Origin: Kordiimonas lipolytica
GTDB lineage: Bacteria > Pseudomonadota > Alphaproteobacteria > Sphingomonadales > Kordiimonadaceae
Direction: 5' to 3'
Assembly (NCBI RefSeq): GCF_001550065.1
Contig: NZ_LRUB01000030.1
Coordinates: 12,491 to 76,490, forward strand
Length of the DNA: 64,000 nt
How positions within the stretch are numbered: position 1 is the first letter of the stretch; each line of letters starts with the position of its first letter. The notes below the pieces were generated by a model, which ran no database searches, was not told where the DNA came from, and saw only the letters and a list, made by a program, of their open reading frames with translations. The position numbers and the translations under genes are program-made. Shown here in pieces: positions 1 through 8,194 of the stretch.

Positions 1-1182
1 GTGGTGATTGACCGCGCAGTGGGCCTGCAGCCCTTTTTCTCGCGGGCGGTGACCACATTCCTGTCTGGCTTTGTGCGGAACCTTCTTCTGGTGATGCTGC
101 TTTATTTCGCGTTCCACCAGGGGCTGACAAAACCCCTCGCGCAGATCGTGGAGAAAATTTCCTCGATCAGCCCGGAACATCCCGGCGAGCAGCGGATCAG
201 CGTGCACAAGCGCCACAAGAAGGACGAACTGGGCCTTTTGGCAGGCCAGATCAACCTGGCGTTCGACGCTGTGCAGGTACTGCTCGATAACCTGCGGTCC
301 ACCAACAAGGCTCTTTCGTCATCTGAGGAAGCGCTGAGGAAGCGGTCCTGGGAGCTGGAGCAGGAGGTCGAGCGCACCAAGAAAACCTCAATGGAACTGA
401 TCGTTACCAAGGAGCAGGCAGAGGCCGCGAACCGCGCCAAATCTGTTTTCCTGGCAAATGTCAGCCACGAGCTTCGGACACCGCTCAATGCCATTATCGG
501 TTTCTCATCCATCATGGCTGACCAGATGTTCGGCCCCATCGGGCATGAGAAATATCGCGAATATCTGCAGGATATCCGTTCATCCTCGGAACATCTTTCC
601 GACGTGCTCGGCGAAGTGCTCGATTTGGCGAAAATCGAGGCCGGCCAGTTCAAGATGGAAGAGGAAGAGGTGGATATGAACAAGCTCTTCCACGAAAGCC
701 ATGCGCTTGTAACCGGCCAGGCGCAGCAGAAGGGCCTGAAGATCAAAATGGAGGTGCCGGACGGCCTGCCGATGGTTTATGGCGACCGCCTGCGCATCAA
801 ACAATCTGTGCTGAACCTGCTGTCGAACGCCGTGAAATTTACGCCTGAAGGCCGCGGCCATGTTACGCTCAAATCTTGGATGGACGATGAAGGCCGGATG
901 GCGATCAAGGTGTCTGACCATGGCATCGGCATCCCGGAAGAAGAGCAGCAGCTTGTCTTCTCGCCCTTTATGCGCTCAGCCTCCGCGCTCAGCCGCTCCC
1001 ACGAGGGCACGGGCCTTGGCCTGTCGCTTGTGAAGGCCTTTATCGACATGCATGGCGGCGATATCGAGCTTGAGAGCGAGGTCGATGTCGGCACCCGCTT
1101 CACCATCTTTATCCCGGCATCGCGTGTGCTGGTGGCGGACGGTGAAAAAGAAGCAGAGCCTGCAGCAGACCAGACTGCCTGA
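1..1182 (+). CDS. Sensor histidine kinase, 5' end cut by window
   Basis: Membrane-bound two-component kinase; the signal it senses is not visible because the N-terminal part lies outside the window. The visible 393 residues hold a membrane segment (about 24-40), a HAMP-like linker, a coiled coil (about 95-145), a HisKA domain with the phospho-accepting His near residue 156 (motif SHELRTPLN), and a HATPase domain with an N box (LLSNAVKF) and G box (DHGIGIP). The first codon in the window is GTG, but the frame is open from base 1, so the true start is probably upstream. No receiver domain is present and no response regulator lies beside it. Family assignment is certain; its role is unknown. Confidence 0.93.
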   Translation: MVIDRAVGLQPFFSRAVTTFLSGFVRNLLLVMLLYFAFHQGLTKPLAQIVEKISSISPEHPGEQRISVHKRHKKDELGLLAGQINLAFDAVQVLLDNLRSTNKALSSSEEALRKRSWELEQEVERTKKTSMELIVTKEQAEAANRAKSVFLANVSHELRTPLNAIIGFSSIMADQMFGPIGHEKYREYLQDIRSSSEHLSDVLGEVLDLAKIEAGQFKMEEEEVDMNKLFHESHALVTGQAQQKGLKIKMEVPDGLPMVYGDRLRIKQSVLNLLSNAVKFTPEGRGHVTLKSWMDDEGRMAIKVSDHGIGIPEEEQQLVFSPFMRSASALSRSHEGTGLGLSLVKAFIDMHGGDIELESEVDVGTRFTIFIPASRVLVADGEKEAEPAADQTA

Positions 1183-1196
1183 CCGGGGGATTTACG

Positions 1197-1658
1197 ATGA
1201 AATCGATAATGTGTGCAGCGCTTGCGCTTGGGCTCAGCCTGCCTGTGACTGCGGGTGATGATCCTGTTGCTTTGGTAAGCGAATTGTTTGACGGTATGCG
1301 GGCAGGCGACGGCGATGCCATTCGCGCGATGGTCTTGCCGGGCGCGAAGCTGGACCGTTTGAAGAAAGACGGCACCATCCACCAGGGCACATTTGAGAAA
1401 TGGGCCGCCTGGGTGGATACGCTGGAGCCTGGCCAGGCAGACGAGCAGGTCTTTGGCGTGAAGATTCTGCAGGCGTCGGATGATCTGGCCACCGTTTGGG
1501 CGCCTTTCCAGGTGTCATTTGATGGCGAGATGGTCGGGTGCGGTGTGAACCAGTTCACCATGGCCCGGTCTGAAGGGGGCTGGAAAATCCTCTATGGGAT
1601 CGATCAGCCAACCGGTGAAGACTGTACTAAATTTCGTCGTCAAATCGAGGGTCAGTAA
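1197..1658 (+). CDS. Secreted NTF2/SnoaL-like fold protein
   Basis: 153-residue protein with a short signal peptide (cleavage likely after residue 19, motif VTAG) followed by an alpha+beta domain whose pattern (helical N-terminus with DGMRAGDGDAIRAM, then strands such as WKILYGIDQP at the end) matches periplasmic SnoaL/DUF4440-like proteins. Such domains often bind small ligands; no catalytic residue is evident, so no reaction is assigned. It starts 14 bases after the histidine kinase stop and is probably cotranscribed with it. Its last 32 bases overlap the tail of the convergent gene on the other strand. Confidence 0.75.
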   Translation: MKSIMCAALALGLSLPVTAGDDPVALVSELFDGMRAGDGDAIRAMVLPGAKLDRLKKDGTIHQGTFEKWAAWVDTLEPGQADEQVFGVKILQASDDLATVWAPFQVSFDGEMVGCGVNQFTMARSEGGWKILYGIDQPTGEDCTKFRRQIEGQ

Positions 1659-2142
1659 CCCAATATTCGGTAAATACCAGCGAATGGTCCAGGACGCCGT
1701 CATTTTTGACCGGCACAATCAGGCTTTCTGCATTCTTATGCTCTTTCTCAAACACCTGTGACTGGGTCGCGAACATCTTCCCGTGGTCGATCAGATGCTG
1801 TCCGGCGGTCCGCCAGCGTTCGAACAGCGGGGCGGGCAAGTGGTTTCGCCCGGTCTTGCCGGATATCTCAATGGTGGTTTCCGCAATCTCGCCGGCCAGG
1901 ACCTTGGCGACAAAGTCGGTGACTTGCCCATCTGCGATGAAGAACTCAAAGAAGGATGCGTGGCGAATGAAGGGGGCGAGCTTTGGCGCGGTCACATGGG
2001 CGCGGTCCAGCATGCCATCGGTGTCCAACCGTTCCTGTGCCCATGCCCGGGCTTTTATCAGCACAGGGCGCGTTAGCTCCTGAGCGCTGATATAGCGGAC
2101 TTCAACATTATCTGACACAGAGTTAGGCACCGACTTCCCCAT
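1627..2142 (-). CDS. PAS-fold (PAS_5-like) protein
   Basis: Single-domain cytosolic protein of about 171 residues. The order of elements (ARAWAQERLD helix, then LAPFIRHASFFEFFI, then an H-rich stretch before LIVPVKNDG and a final aromatic strand) resembles the alphaproteobacterial PAS_5 family, which is found as stand-alone PAS domains of unknown ligand. No output domain is attached. The start is uncertain: ATG at 2142 sits directly on an AGGAGG sequence, TTG at 2151 lies upstream of it, and GTG at 2130 is about 12 bases after it. Its 3' end overlaps the end of the convergent NTF2-like gene by 32 bases, so both reading frames code there. Confidence 0.6.
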   Translation of the reverse strand: MGKSVPNSVSDNVEVRYISAQELTRPVLIKARAWAQERLDTDGMLDRAHVTAPKLAPFIRHASFFEFFIADGQVTDFVAKVLAGEIAETTIEISGKTGRNHLPAPLFERWRTAGQHLIDHGKMFATQSQVFEKEHKNAESLIVPVKNDGVLDHSLVFTEYWVTDPRFDDEI

Positions 2143-2193
2143 CCTCCTCAAAACTCAAGCTTGCAGTCTATGCAGGGTCAGGCGCCAAAGCAA

Positions 2194-2225
2194 GAACGGC
2201 GGCTGCCAATTCGGAGCCGCCGTTC
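2194..2225 (-). terminator. Hairpin, probable terminator of the PLP-enzyme gene
   Basis: An 11-bp perfect inverted repeat (GAACGGCGGCT / AGCCGCCGTTC) with a 10-base loop, 38 bases past the stop of the minus-strand cystathionine synthase-like gene. On the minus strand it is followed by TTGCTTTGG, only a weak U tract, so termination may be partial. Confidence 0.55.
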
Positions 2226-2227
2226 AA

Positions 2228-2255
2228 GATTGTTGCTGGCAGGATTGTTGCTGGC
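2228..2255. repeat. 13-bp direct repeat
   Basis: GATTGTTGCTGGC occurs twice with two bases between the copies, in the short space between the hairpin and the stop codon of the PLP-enzyme gene. It looks like a small local duplication; no function is implied. Confidence 0.6.
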
Positions 2256-2262
2256 CAGCTTA

Positions 2263-3555
2263 TCAGGCAGCGTCGAGCGCCTGTGCCAGGTCTGCAATCA
2301 GGTCGTCAGCGTTTTCCACACCCACGGAAATCCGGAGCATGCTTTCGGTGATGCCAAGGCGGACCTTCACATCGTCCGGCACGTCAGCGTGGGTCATGGC
2401 GAACGGGTGTTCCATCAGGCTTTCGGTGCCGCCAAGGCTGACCGCCAGCTTGATGATCTGCAGCGCGTCCAGCACGCGGAAGGCCGCGGCTTCGTCGCCG
2501 TCAATATCGAACGCGAAGGTAGAGCCGGCTGCGCCGCCGCACTGGTCGCGGAAAATGTGGTAGCTGGGGTGGTCTTCGCCCAGGAACCCCAGATAATGCA
2601 CCTTCTTCACCTTCGGGTGGTCGCGCAGATATTCGGCAATCTGCTTGGCGTTCTCTGCCGCTGCAGTCATGCGCAGCTTCAGCGTTTCAAGCGAGCGCAT
2701 CAACAGCCAGCCGGTGTGTGGGTCACACATGGTGCCCAGGATGGTGCGGAAACCCATCACCGGCCCCATCACATCCATGTTGCCGATTGCTGCACCGGCG
2801 ACAACGTCGGAATGGCCGCCAACATATTTGGTCAGGCTGTAGATAACGATATCCGCGCCGTGCTCAAGCGGGCTTTGCCACACAGGGCCCAGGAATGTGT
2901 TGTCGGTCATGATCACCGGGCGGTGGCCGGTCTCTTCACCCAGCTTGTCTGCCTGGTCGCGGCAGGCGTGCAGGTCAATCAGGCCATTCGTCGGGTTGGC
3001 GGGCGTTTCAGTGTAGATCACCGCCACGCGGCCCAGCTTTTTCGCTTCTTCAAGGGCAGGTGCCAGCGTTGGCTTGTCGCCGCCGGCTTCAAACTCGACA
3101 GCCTTGATGCCGAATTCCGGCAGGATGTTGCGGATCAGGAATTCGGTGCCGCCATAGATGGGCGCGGAATAAACGATCACGTCGCCCGGGCGCAGGTAGG
3201 CCCACAGGCAGGTGGAAATCGCCGCCATGCCGCTTGAGAATGTCAGGCCTTTTTCGGCATCTTCCCAAAGCGCGAGCCGGTCTTCCAGAACCTCAAGGTC
3301 AGGGTTGTTGATGCGGGAATAAATCAGGCCCGGCTCTTCGCCCTCGGCCGCCTGGCGCTTACCGTAAGCCAGCTCGAAGAATTCTTTGCCATGCTTTGCG
3401 CTCTCGAACACGAAAGTGGACGTCATGAACACTGGCGGTTTCAGCGAGCCTTCGGACAGGGCTGGGTCATAGCCATAACCCATCATCTGGGTTTCCGGGC
3501 TCAGCTTGTGATTGCCGATCATTTTTTTACGGTAGTTTTTCCGGCTAGCGGTCAT
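2263..3555 (-). CDS. Cystathionine gamma-synthase-family PLP enzyme
   Basis: Fold-type I PLP enzyme of the Cys/Met metabolism family (430 residues), which carries out gamma-replacement or gamma-elimination on sulfur amino-acid precursors. Visible signatures are SRINNPDLEVLEDRLA, FSSGMAAIST, ETPANPTNG and the PLP lysine motif SLTKYVGGHSD. The subgroup (synthase, lyase, or methionine gamma-lyase-like) cannot be decided by eye; an insertion-rich N-terminus and length near 430 match the alphaproteobacterial cystathionine gamma-synthase family protein rather than metB. The frame stays open to 3663, but ATG at 3555 has AAGGA seven bases upstream (3563-3567) and precedes the conserved region. It is monocistronic, with a hairpin after the stop. 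Confidence 0.88.
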   Translation of the reverse strand: MTASRKNYRKKMIGNHKLSPETQMMGYGYDPALSEGSLKPPVFMTSTFVFESAKHGKEFFELAYGKRQAAEGEEPGLIYSRINNPDLEVLEDRLALWEDAEKGLTFSSGMAAISTCLWAYLRPGDVIVYSAPIYGGTEFLIRNILPEFGIKAVEFEAGGDKPTLAPALEEAKKLGRVAVIYTETPANPTNGLIDLHACRDQADKLGEETGHRPVIMTDNTFLGPVWQSPLEHGADIVIYSLTKYVGGHSDVVAGAAIGNMDVMGPVMGFRTILGTMCDPHTGWLLMRSLETLKLRMTAAAENAKQIAEYLRDHPKVKKVHYLGFLGEDHPSYHIFRDQCGGAAGSTFAFDIDGDEAAAFRVLDALQIIKLAVSLGGTESLMEHPFAMTHADVPDDVKVRLGITESMLRISVGVENADDLIADLAQALDAA

Positions 3556-3971
3556 TGGGGCGTCCTTCATCAACTTATTCTTTTGCGTCTGACGACAATT
3601 TCTTTGGCGTCTTTGTCTGCGAAATTTGACGAATGTGCAACCAGATTTTGGAATGGCGGCCATTAATTAGCCAAGGCTGGCTGCGGCTTTGGCGCCTCTG
3701 GCGCCTTTTGGCTGTGCACTGAGTAACACGGTCGGGCAGGGCGTCGATTGTTGCTGTGCTCAGGAATATCAGGCGGTTCGGTGCTGTCCCCTTGCAGCGT
3801 CCCGTGACTACCGCCTTATGCGGCACGGGCGAAACCAAGCCAAAGATATTTTTTGTGCAGCGTTGGTTGCCGTTCGCCGTCGGCCCGATAGGGGCACATC
3901 TCCCCTAGGCAGGTCAGACCTGCTGTAGTAAAGCTACGCCTTTACAAAGTAGCGACTTTGGGGGCAATCGT
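3556..3971. other. Intergenic region, divergent promoters
   Basis: 416 bases between two divergent genes. I see no convincing ORF. It contains a self-complementary doublet, GGCGCC-TCT-GGCGCC at 3691-3705 followed by TTTT on the plus strand, and a 15-base inverted repeat at 3909-3923. No SAM or SAH riboswitch pattern was recognised in the leader of the PLP-enzyme gene. Confidence 0.5.
3909..3923. promoter_or_regulatory. Inverted repeat, possible operator
   Basis: GCAGGTC and GACCTGC are separated by one base, forming a near-perfect 15-base palindrome about 50 bases before the TTG start at 3972. The size and position suit a dimeric repressor site, but no regulator is encoded next to it. Inference only. 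Confidence 0.3.
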
Positions 3972-5585
3972 TTGATCCGGGAAGTTCGGCAATATTTAGA
4001 TGGTCTTACAGGCGGTGAAGGCGCAGTGAACGTGCTTCATGCTGTGCACCGCGCCGAGCTCCTCTCAGACGCAGACTATGTCTGGCCATGGCTGCGCTGG
4101 CCGCAAGTGATCGCGGACGGCGCGGGGACGGCGGGTGTGGTTGACGCGCTGTGCGAAGCGGCTGACACGACAGGCCTTTCCCCACTTGAAGCAGATATCG
4201 TCCGTCAGGGCCTCGCGCTCAGGCAGGCGTCCCCCGACCTAAAGGCGACCGAAGCGCTGTTCGCCACGCCGAAGGTGGTGCTGTCCCGGATTGATGGCAT
4301 GAATCCGGTCGTGCTTCTGGAACTGGCCCTTCTGGCGTATCTGGAGAAGCGCTGGCGCATTCTTGAAGTCGCGGCTGTTAAACTGTTGACCGTGAAGCCG
4401 TGGCGCAAGGACGCAGCCCTTTCAGAGCGTGTCGAAGACTTGCTGTTCGAGCTTCTGGTTTTTGCCATCTATCGGCCTGCGATGCCGTCCTTTGTGAAGG
4501 ACCCAACTGCGCTGGTGACGCGGCTTGAGAACCTTGCATCAGCCAGCCATGTGGCGGATGTGCTGGCCCGCGACAGCATCGCTGCAACCACCTTCTGCGC
4601 CAACAGGCTGGCGCTTGAAGGCAAATTTGACGAGGCTCTCGTGCTCTATGCTAGGGCGAACGCGAGAGACGGATTCCGGACACCCGTGTTCCAGCAGGCA
4701 CAGGTGCTGTTGCCTGTTGGTGAACTGGAGGCCAAGGCTGCCCTAGAAATTGATGGCTGGATCGATGACCATGTGACGTCTGATATTGTTTTTCGCCACG
4801 CGCCGGAAGGCGAGCATGCCGTGATGGTTGCCTGCGAACAGCGCTATTTTGACTGGTACGGTGAACTGTATGCTGCGGTGATGGCGGAAACCAACCCGGG
4901 CGCACTGATTCATTTCCATTTCATCAACGTGGCCGATACCAGGGCGCAAATGGAAGCGCGGCTTGCTGCTTGGGAATCAGCTTACAATATTCGCCTGAAT
5001 TACACCCTTGAAACCAACCGCATCGCGCGCGAGCACCCGGCCCAAATTGAAGGCATCTGCGTATGTACGCGCTATCTGCATCTGCCCACCTATCTTGAGA
5101 GGTACGAAGGCGTGACCATAACCGATATTGACGGCTGGCTTGACGCGCCGGTCGCCCAAGTCGCCGATTTTGGCTACAAAGACCTTCTGATTAGCAGCTG
5201 GATATGGCGCAAGAACAGCGGCTATTGGCGGCTGCCATGGGGCAACCTGGCAGGCGGGTTTATTTCCTTCGCAGGCACGGAAAAAGGCCAGCGTTATGCG
5301 TGCCTTGTGTCACGCTATATTCAGGAAATCTATCACCGAAACGCCCTTGTTGGCAGGCCGCTCTTTTATGCGGACCAAGCAGGCTTGTTCCTATGCCTGC
5401 TTCATGCCATCAAGGACTTCGAGCTTGATTTCGGTTTCCTTCTGGGCGGATTTGAGCAGAGCACTGAACAGCGTTACGGCTCCCGGCATGAAGGTAAACA
5501 ACTGGCAATGAAAGCCAAGATAGAAGAATTGCGCCAGAATAAGGCGACCAGCGAAGGCCAGAATAAGGCGACCAGCGAAGGATAG
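3972..5585 (+). CDS. Unknown protein with GT-A glycosyltransferase-like C-terminal half
   Basis: 537 residues, no signal peptide. Residues about 1-260 are helical and repeat-like (LALEGKFDEALVLYARANARDG reads as a TPR hairpin). The second half has the pattern of a nucleotide-sugar transferase: a conserved RYLHLPTYLERYEG segment, then TDIDGW as a possible DxD metal motif (about residue 378), then FYADQAGLF as the later DQ-x-x-L motif seen in GT8-like enzymes. Donor and acceptor are unknown. The TTG start at 3972 follows a GGGGGC tract; an in-frame GTG at 4026 is an alternative. The protein ends in an exact tandem duplication of eight residues. It is followed after three bases by an MFS gene, so the two are probably cotranslated. 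Confidence 0.55.
   Translation: MIREVRQYLDGLTGGEGAVNVLHAVHRAELLSDADYVWPWLRWPQVIADGAGTAGVVDALCEAADTTGLSPLEADIVRQGLALRQASPDLKATEALFATPKVVLSRIDGMNPVVLLELALLAYLEKRWRILEVAAVKLLTVKPWRKDAALSERVEDLLFELLVFAIYRPAMPSFVKDPTALVTRLENLASASHVADVLARDSIAATTFCANRLALEGKFDEALVLYARANARDGFRTPVFQQAQVLLPVGELEAKAALEIDGWIDDHVTSDIVFRHAPEGEHAVMVACEQRYFDWYGELYAAVMAETNPGALIHFHFINVADTRAQMEARLAAWESAYNIRLNYTLETNRIAREHPAQIEGICVCTRYLHLPTYLERYEGVTITDIDGWLDAPVAQVADFGYKDLLISSWIWRKNSGYWRLPWGNLAGGFISFAGTEKGQRYACLVSRYIQEIYHRNALVGRPLFYADQAGLFLCLLHAIKDFELDFGFLLGGFEQSTEQRYGSRHEGKQLAMKAKIEELRQNKATSEGQNKATSEG
5535..5582 (+). repeat. 24-bp tandem duplication at the end of the GT-like gene
   Basis: Two adjacent 24-base units differing only at the last base encode QNKATSEG twice directly before the stop codon. 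Near identity at the DNA level points to a recent slippage or duplication event that kept the frame. Confidence 0.9.
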
Positions 5586-5588
5586 AGT

Positions 5589-6788
5589 GTGACACAGTAC
5601 CGAAACGTAATTTTGCTGGCGCTCGCGCAGGCCTGTTTCCTTGCCACCAGCATGACAATGGTAACCTTTGCGGGGCTTGCGGGCATTGCCGCCGCGCCTG
5701 ACCCGAAGTATGCGACACTTCCCGTCACGCTCTCAATCGTATCAACCGCGCTTACAACAGCGCCCATGTCCATCATCATGCAGCGCACCTCGCGCCGGTT
5801 CGGCTTCCGCCTGGGCGCGGCCATCGGCGTTCTGTCCGCGCTGATGATGACCTATGCGGTCTATAGTGGCAGCTTTATTCTTCTGTGTGTGGGCGCGCTG
5901 ATGGTTGGGCCGTTTCAGTCCAGCGCGCAATATTACCGCTTCGCGGCGGCTGAAAGCGTGCCGGCAGACAAATCCTCGAGGGCAATTTCCTTCGTGCTGA
6001 TCGGCGGGCTTGTGGCGTCCTTCTTTGTGCCGACGCTGTGGCGCTTCTTCGGCGACCTGTTTGAGGGCGTAGACTATATGGGCGCGTTCGTTTTTGCGGC
6101 TGTTGTGGTGGCTTGCGTGTTCATCCCTGTGGCCTTCCTGCGGCCGCTTGAGGAAGCTTTTGATGTCGGGAGTGACAATGCCAAAGAGGAAGACGCACGT
6201 CCGATGGGGGCGATCGTGCGCCAGCCCGGCTTTATTGTGGCTGTGGTCAACGCCGCCCTTGGCTATGCCATGATGAGCTTTGTCATGACCGCTACGCCGC
6301 TGGCGATGGAGATCTGCCGGATCGGTGAGGCAAGCCCTGAGGTAATCCAGCAGCACGTGATCGCCATGTTCCTGCCCAGCCTGTTCACAGGCTTCCTGAT
6401 CCAGCGCTTCGGGCTGTTTTCCATCCTGCTGGTGGGGCATATGGCCTTTGCCGTGGCCTTCATGACGGCGCTTTCGGGCATTGAAGTGATGCATTTCTCT
6501 GTCGCGCTTATTGCGCTTGGGCTTGGCTGGAACTTCTGTTTTGTGGGCGGCACCACGCTTCTGACCCGTGTGCACACACAGGCAGAGAAGGGCAGGGTGC
6601 AGGGCCTGAATGAATTTCTGGTTTTCTCCACCACCGGGGTTGCGTCCTTCGCCGCGGGCCTTATCTTGAACCTCTACGGCTGGCAGACCGTGAACCAGGC
6701 CGCCTTTGTCATGCTTGTGATCGCCTCCGCCATTACGCTCGTATGGGGAATGGCGGGACAGTTGCGGGCAAGGCGAGGCAGGCTATGA
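5589..6788 (+). CDS. Major facilitator superfamily transporter
   Basis: 399-residue inner-membrane protein with about 12 predicted hydrophobic segments in two halves split by a charged loop near residues 190-210 (FDVGSDNAKEEDARP). The loop after the second segment contains QRTSRRFGFR, matching the G-x-x-x-D-R/K-x-G-R-R position of MFS proteins in a relaxed form. Substrate unknown. It starts with GTG three bases after the stop of the GT-like gene, and its own TGA overlaps the ATG of the next gene, so it is the middle gene of a tight three-gene operon. Export of a product of the upstream enzyme is a reasonable but unproved idea. Confidence 0.85.
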   Translation: MTQYRNVILLALAQACFLATSMTMVTFAGLAGIAAAPDPKYATLPVTLSIVSTALTTAPMSIIMQRTSRRFGFRLGAAIGVLSALMMTYAVYSGSFILLCVGALMVGPFQSSAQYYRFAAAESVPADKSSRAISFVLIGGLVASFFVPTLWRFFGDLFEGVDYMGAFVFAAVVVACVFIPVAFLRPLEEAFDVGSDNAKEEDARPMGAIVRQPGFIVAVVNAALGYAMMSFVMTATPLAMEICRIGEASPEVIQQHVIAMFLPSLFTGFLIQRFGLFSILLVGHMAFAVAFMTALSGIEVMHFSVALIALGLGWNFCFVGGTTLLTRVHTQAEKGRVQGLNEFLVFSTTGVASFAAGLILNLYGWQTVNQAAFVMLVIASAITLVWGMAGQLRARRGRL

Positions 6789-7330
6789 ACCTAGACTTGG
6801 ATGCGCAGGAGTTGGAGCTTCTCCGTAGGTTAAAAACGGATGTGTCGCAAATATCGGTATATAAAACCGAACCCTATCCGTCGGCAGTCTCATTTGAACT
6901 TTCAAATGGCGGCGTTGTCACCTTGACGGCAAGGAGCGAAGATGTTGCGCCACGATTTGAGGTTTTCCCTCTTCAGGTGACGGACCGCCGAATAGCAGGG
7001 GATGCTGACCTCGTAATTCCCTGTGGGAAAGTTGCTAGGGTAGAAGTCCTGAAGAAGGCGGAGTGGGACGAGCCCGCATCGTCGGCAGTGATAGAAGATC
7101 TGCTGGGGCAAGCAGATGGGGCCACACTTCAATGTGAAGGAGGGGCTTCCGACACGCCTGAAAATGCGATTAATAGAGTCAGGCTGGATGCAGGAATAAG
7201 GTGCCGCCTTGCTGATGGAAAGGAATTTGCGGTCGCAACTTCCATGTTCCCATTTTCGCTGTATGTAGCTGACTGTGGATTTTCGGAGCCGTTAGATTTA
7301 GGCATATATGACTTTGTCAAATTGGACTGA
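6785..7330 (+). CDS. Unknown protein, 181 residues
   Basis: Not recognised. A soluble, probably cytosolic beta-rich protein without signal peptide or membrane segment, containing three scattered Cys residues. ATG at 6785 overlaps the MFS stop as ATGA, which favours this start over an in-frame codon at 6743 inside the MFS gene. The gene uses more A/T-rich codons (ATA, TTA, AAA) than its neighbours, suggesting different ancestry. As the third gene of the operon it may act with the GT-like protein and transporter. Fourteen bases separate it from yaaA. Confidence 0.6.
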   Translation: MNLDLDAQELELLRRLKTDVSQISVYKTEPYPSAVSFELSNGGVVTLTARSEDVAPRFEVFPLQVTDRRIAGDADLVIPCGKVARVEVLKKAEWDEPASSAVIEDLLGQADGATLQCEGGASDTPENAINRVRLDAGIRCRLADGKEFAVATSMFPFSLYVADCGFSEPLDLGIYDFVKLD

Positions 7331-7343
7331 TAGGGAGCATTAA

Positions 7344-8111
7344 ATGATCATCGTTCTTTCACCGGCCAAGAAGCTTGATTTCGAAAGCGAAAACTTTGCG
7401 AGCGACGCCGGTCAGCCAAAACTGATGACCGAGGCGGAGGAGCTGGCAGGCTACGCCAAGAAACTGAAGGCGCATGACCTTAAGGCGATGATGGGCATTT
7501 CCGACAATCTGGCAGAGCTCAATGTGGCGCGCTTCAAGGCTTTTGAGGCGCCCTTTACAACAGCCAACGCCCGCCCAGCACTCGATGCCTTCCAGGGCGA
7601 CGTTTATGTGGGGCTGGACGCCGCGAGCCTGTCTGATCAGGACCGCGCGTTCGCCAATGACCATGTGCGCATCCTCTCTGGCCTCTATGGCGTGCTGAAG
7701 CCCCTGGACCTGATGCAGGCCTACAGGCTTGAAATGGGCACCAAATTCAAGACCGAGAGAGGCCCGAACCTATATAGCTTCTGGGACACCAAGATCGCGG
7801 AAGCCCTGAACGAGGACCTTGAAGGCGATGGTGTGCTGATCAATCTGGCATCAAACGAATATTTCAAGGCGGTCAAGCCGAAGGCGCTGAAGGCGCGGGT
7901 GATTACGCCGGTGTTCAAGGAAATCAAGGATGGCCGCGCGCGTGTCGTTTCCTTCATGGCCAAGAAGGCGCGGGGCCTGATGACCCGCTATGTGATCGAC
8001 AACCGCCTGACGGATCCTGAAGCCCTGAAGAAGTTCGACGTGGGCGGGTACAAGTTCGATGCGGCGGCATCAAGTGATGATCAGTGGGTCTTCTCCCGCC
8101 CTCAACCGTGA
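7344..8111 (+). CDS. yaaA: YaaA peroxide-stress protein (DUF328)
   Basis: 255 residues, full length for the YaaA family. Diagnostic segments are the start MIIVLSPAKKLDFE, the central LSGLYGVLKPLDLMQAYRLEMG, and LINLASNEYFKAV. In E. coli YaaA lowers free intracellular iron during hydrogen peroxide stress and so limits Fenton damage to DNA; it binds DNA through a cantaloupe-like fold. A GGGAG ribosome site lies about eight bases before the ATG. Promoter sharing with the upstream operon is possible because only 13 bases separate them; no OxyR site was recognised. Confidence 0.95.
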   Translation: MIIVLSPAKKLDFESENFASDAGQPKLMTEAEELAGYAKKLKAHDLKAMMGISDNLAELNVARFKAFEAPFTTANARPALDAFQGDVYVGLDAASLSDQDRAFANDHVRILSGLYGVLKPLDLMQAYRLEMGTKFKTERGPNLYSFWDTKIAEALNEDLEGDGVLINLASNEYFKAVKPKALKARVITPVFKEIKDGRARVVSFMAKKARGLMTRYVIDNRLTDPEALKKFDVGGYKFDAAASSDDQWVFSRPQP

Positions 8112-8194
8112 CGAAAGCGGCCCTCAAAACAACATTTGATGTATCTTGTCATCCCCTGTTATAACGTCTCCTGAGACTTGGTGATGGGGGTAGC

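Noticed and set aside
2161..3237. Long plus-strand frame of 358 codons
   Set aside because: It lies opposite the conserved PLP-enzyme gene, has unusual His/Cys/Gln composition and no recognisable domain; it is a mirror of codon bias.
3556..3971. Possible SAM or SAH riboswitch before the PLP-enzyme gene
   Set aside because: The leader has short GGCGCC stems but no pattern of a known riboswitch class that I could recognise.
5742..6575. Minus-strand frame of 277 codons opposite the MFS gene
   Set aside because: Extremely His/Arg/Lys-rich, typical of the antisense of membrane-protein codons.
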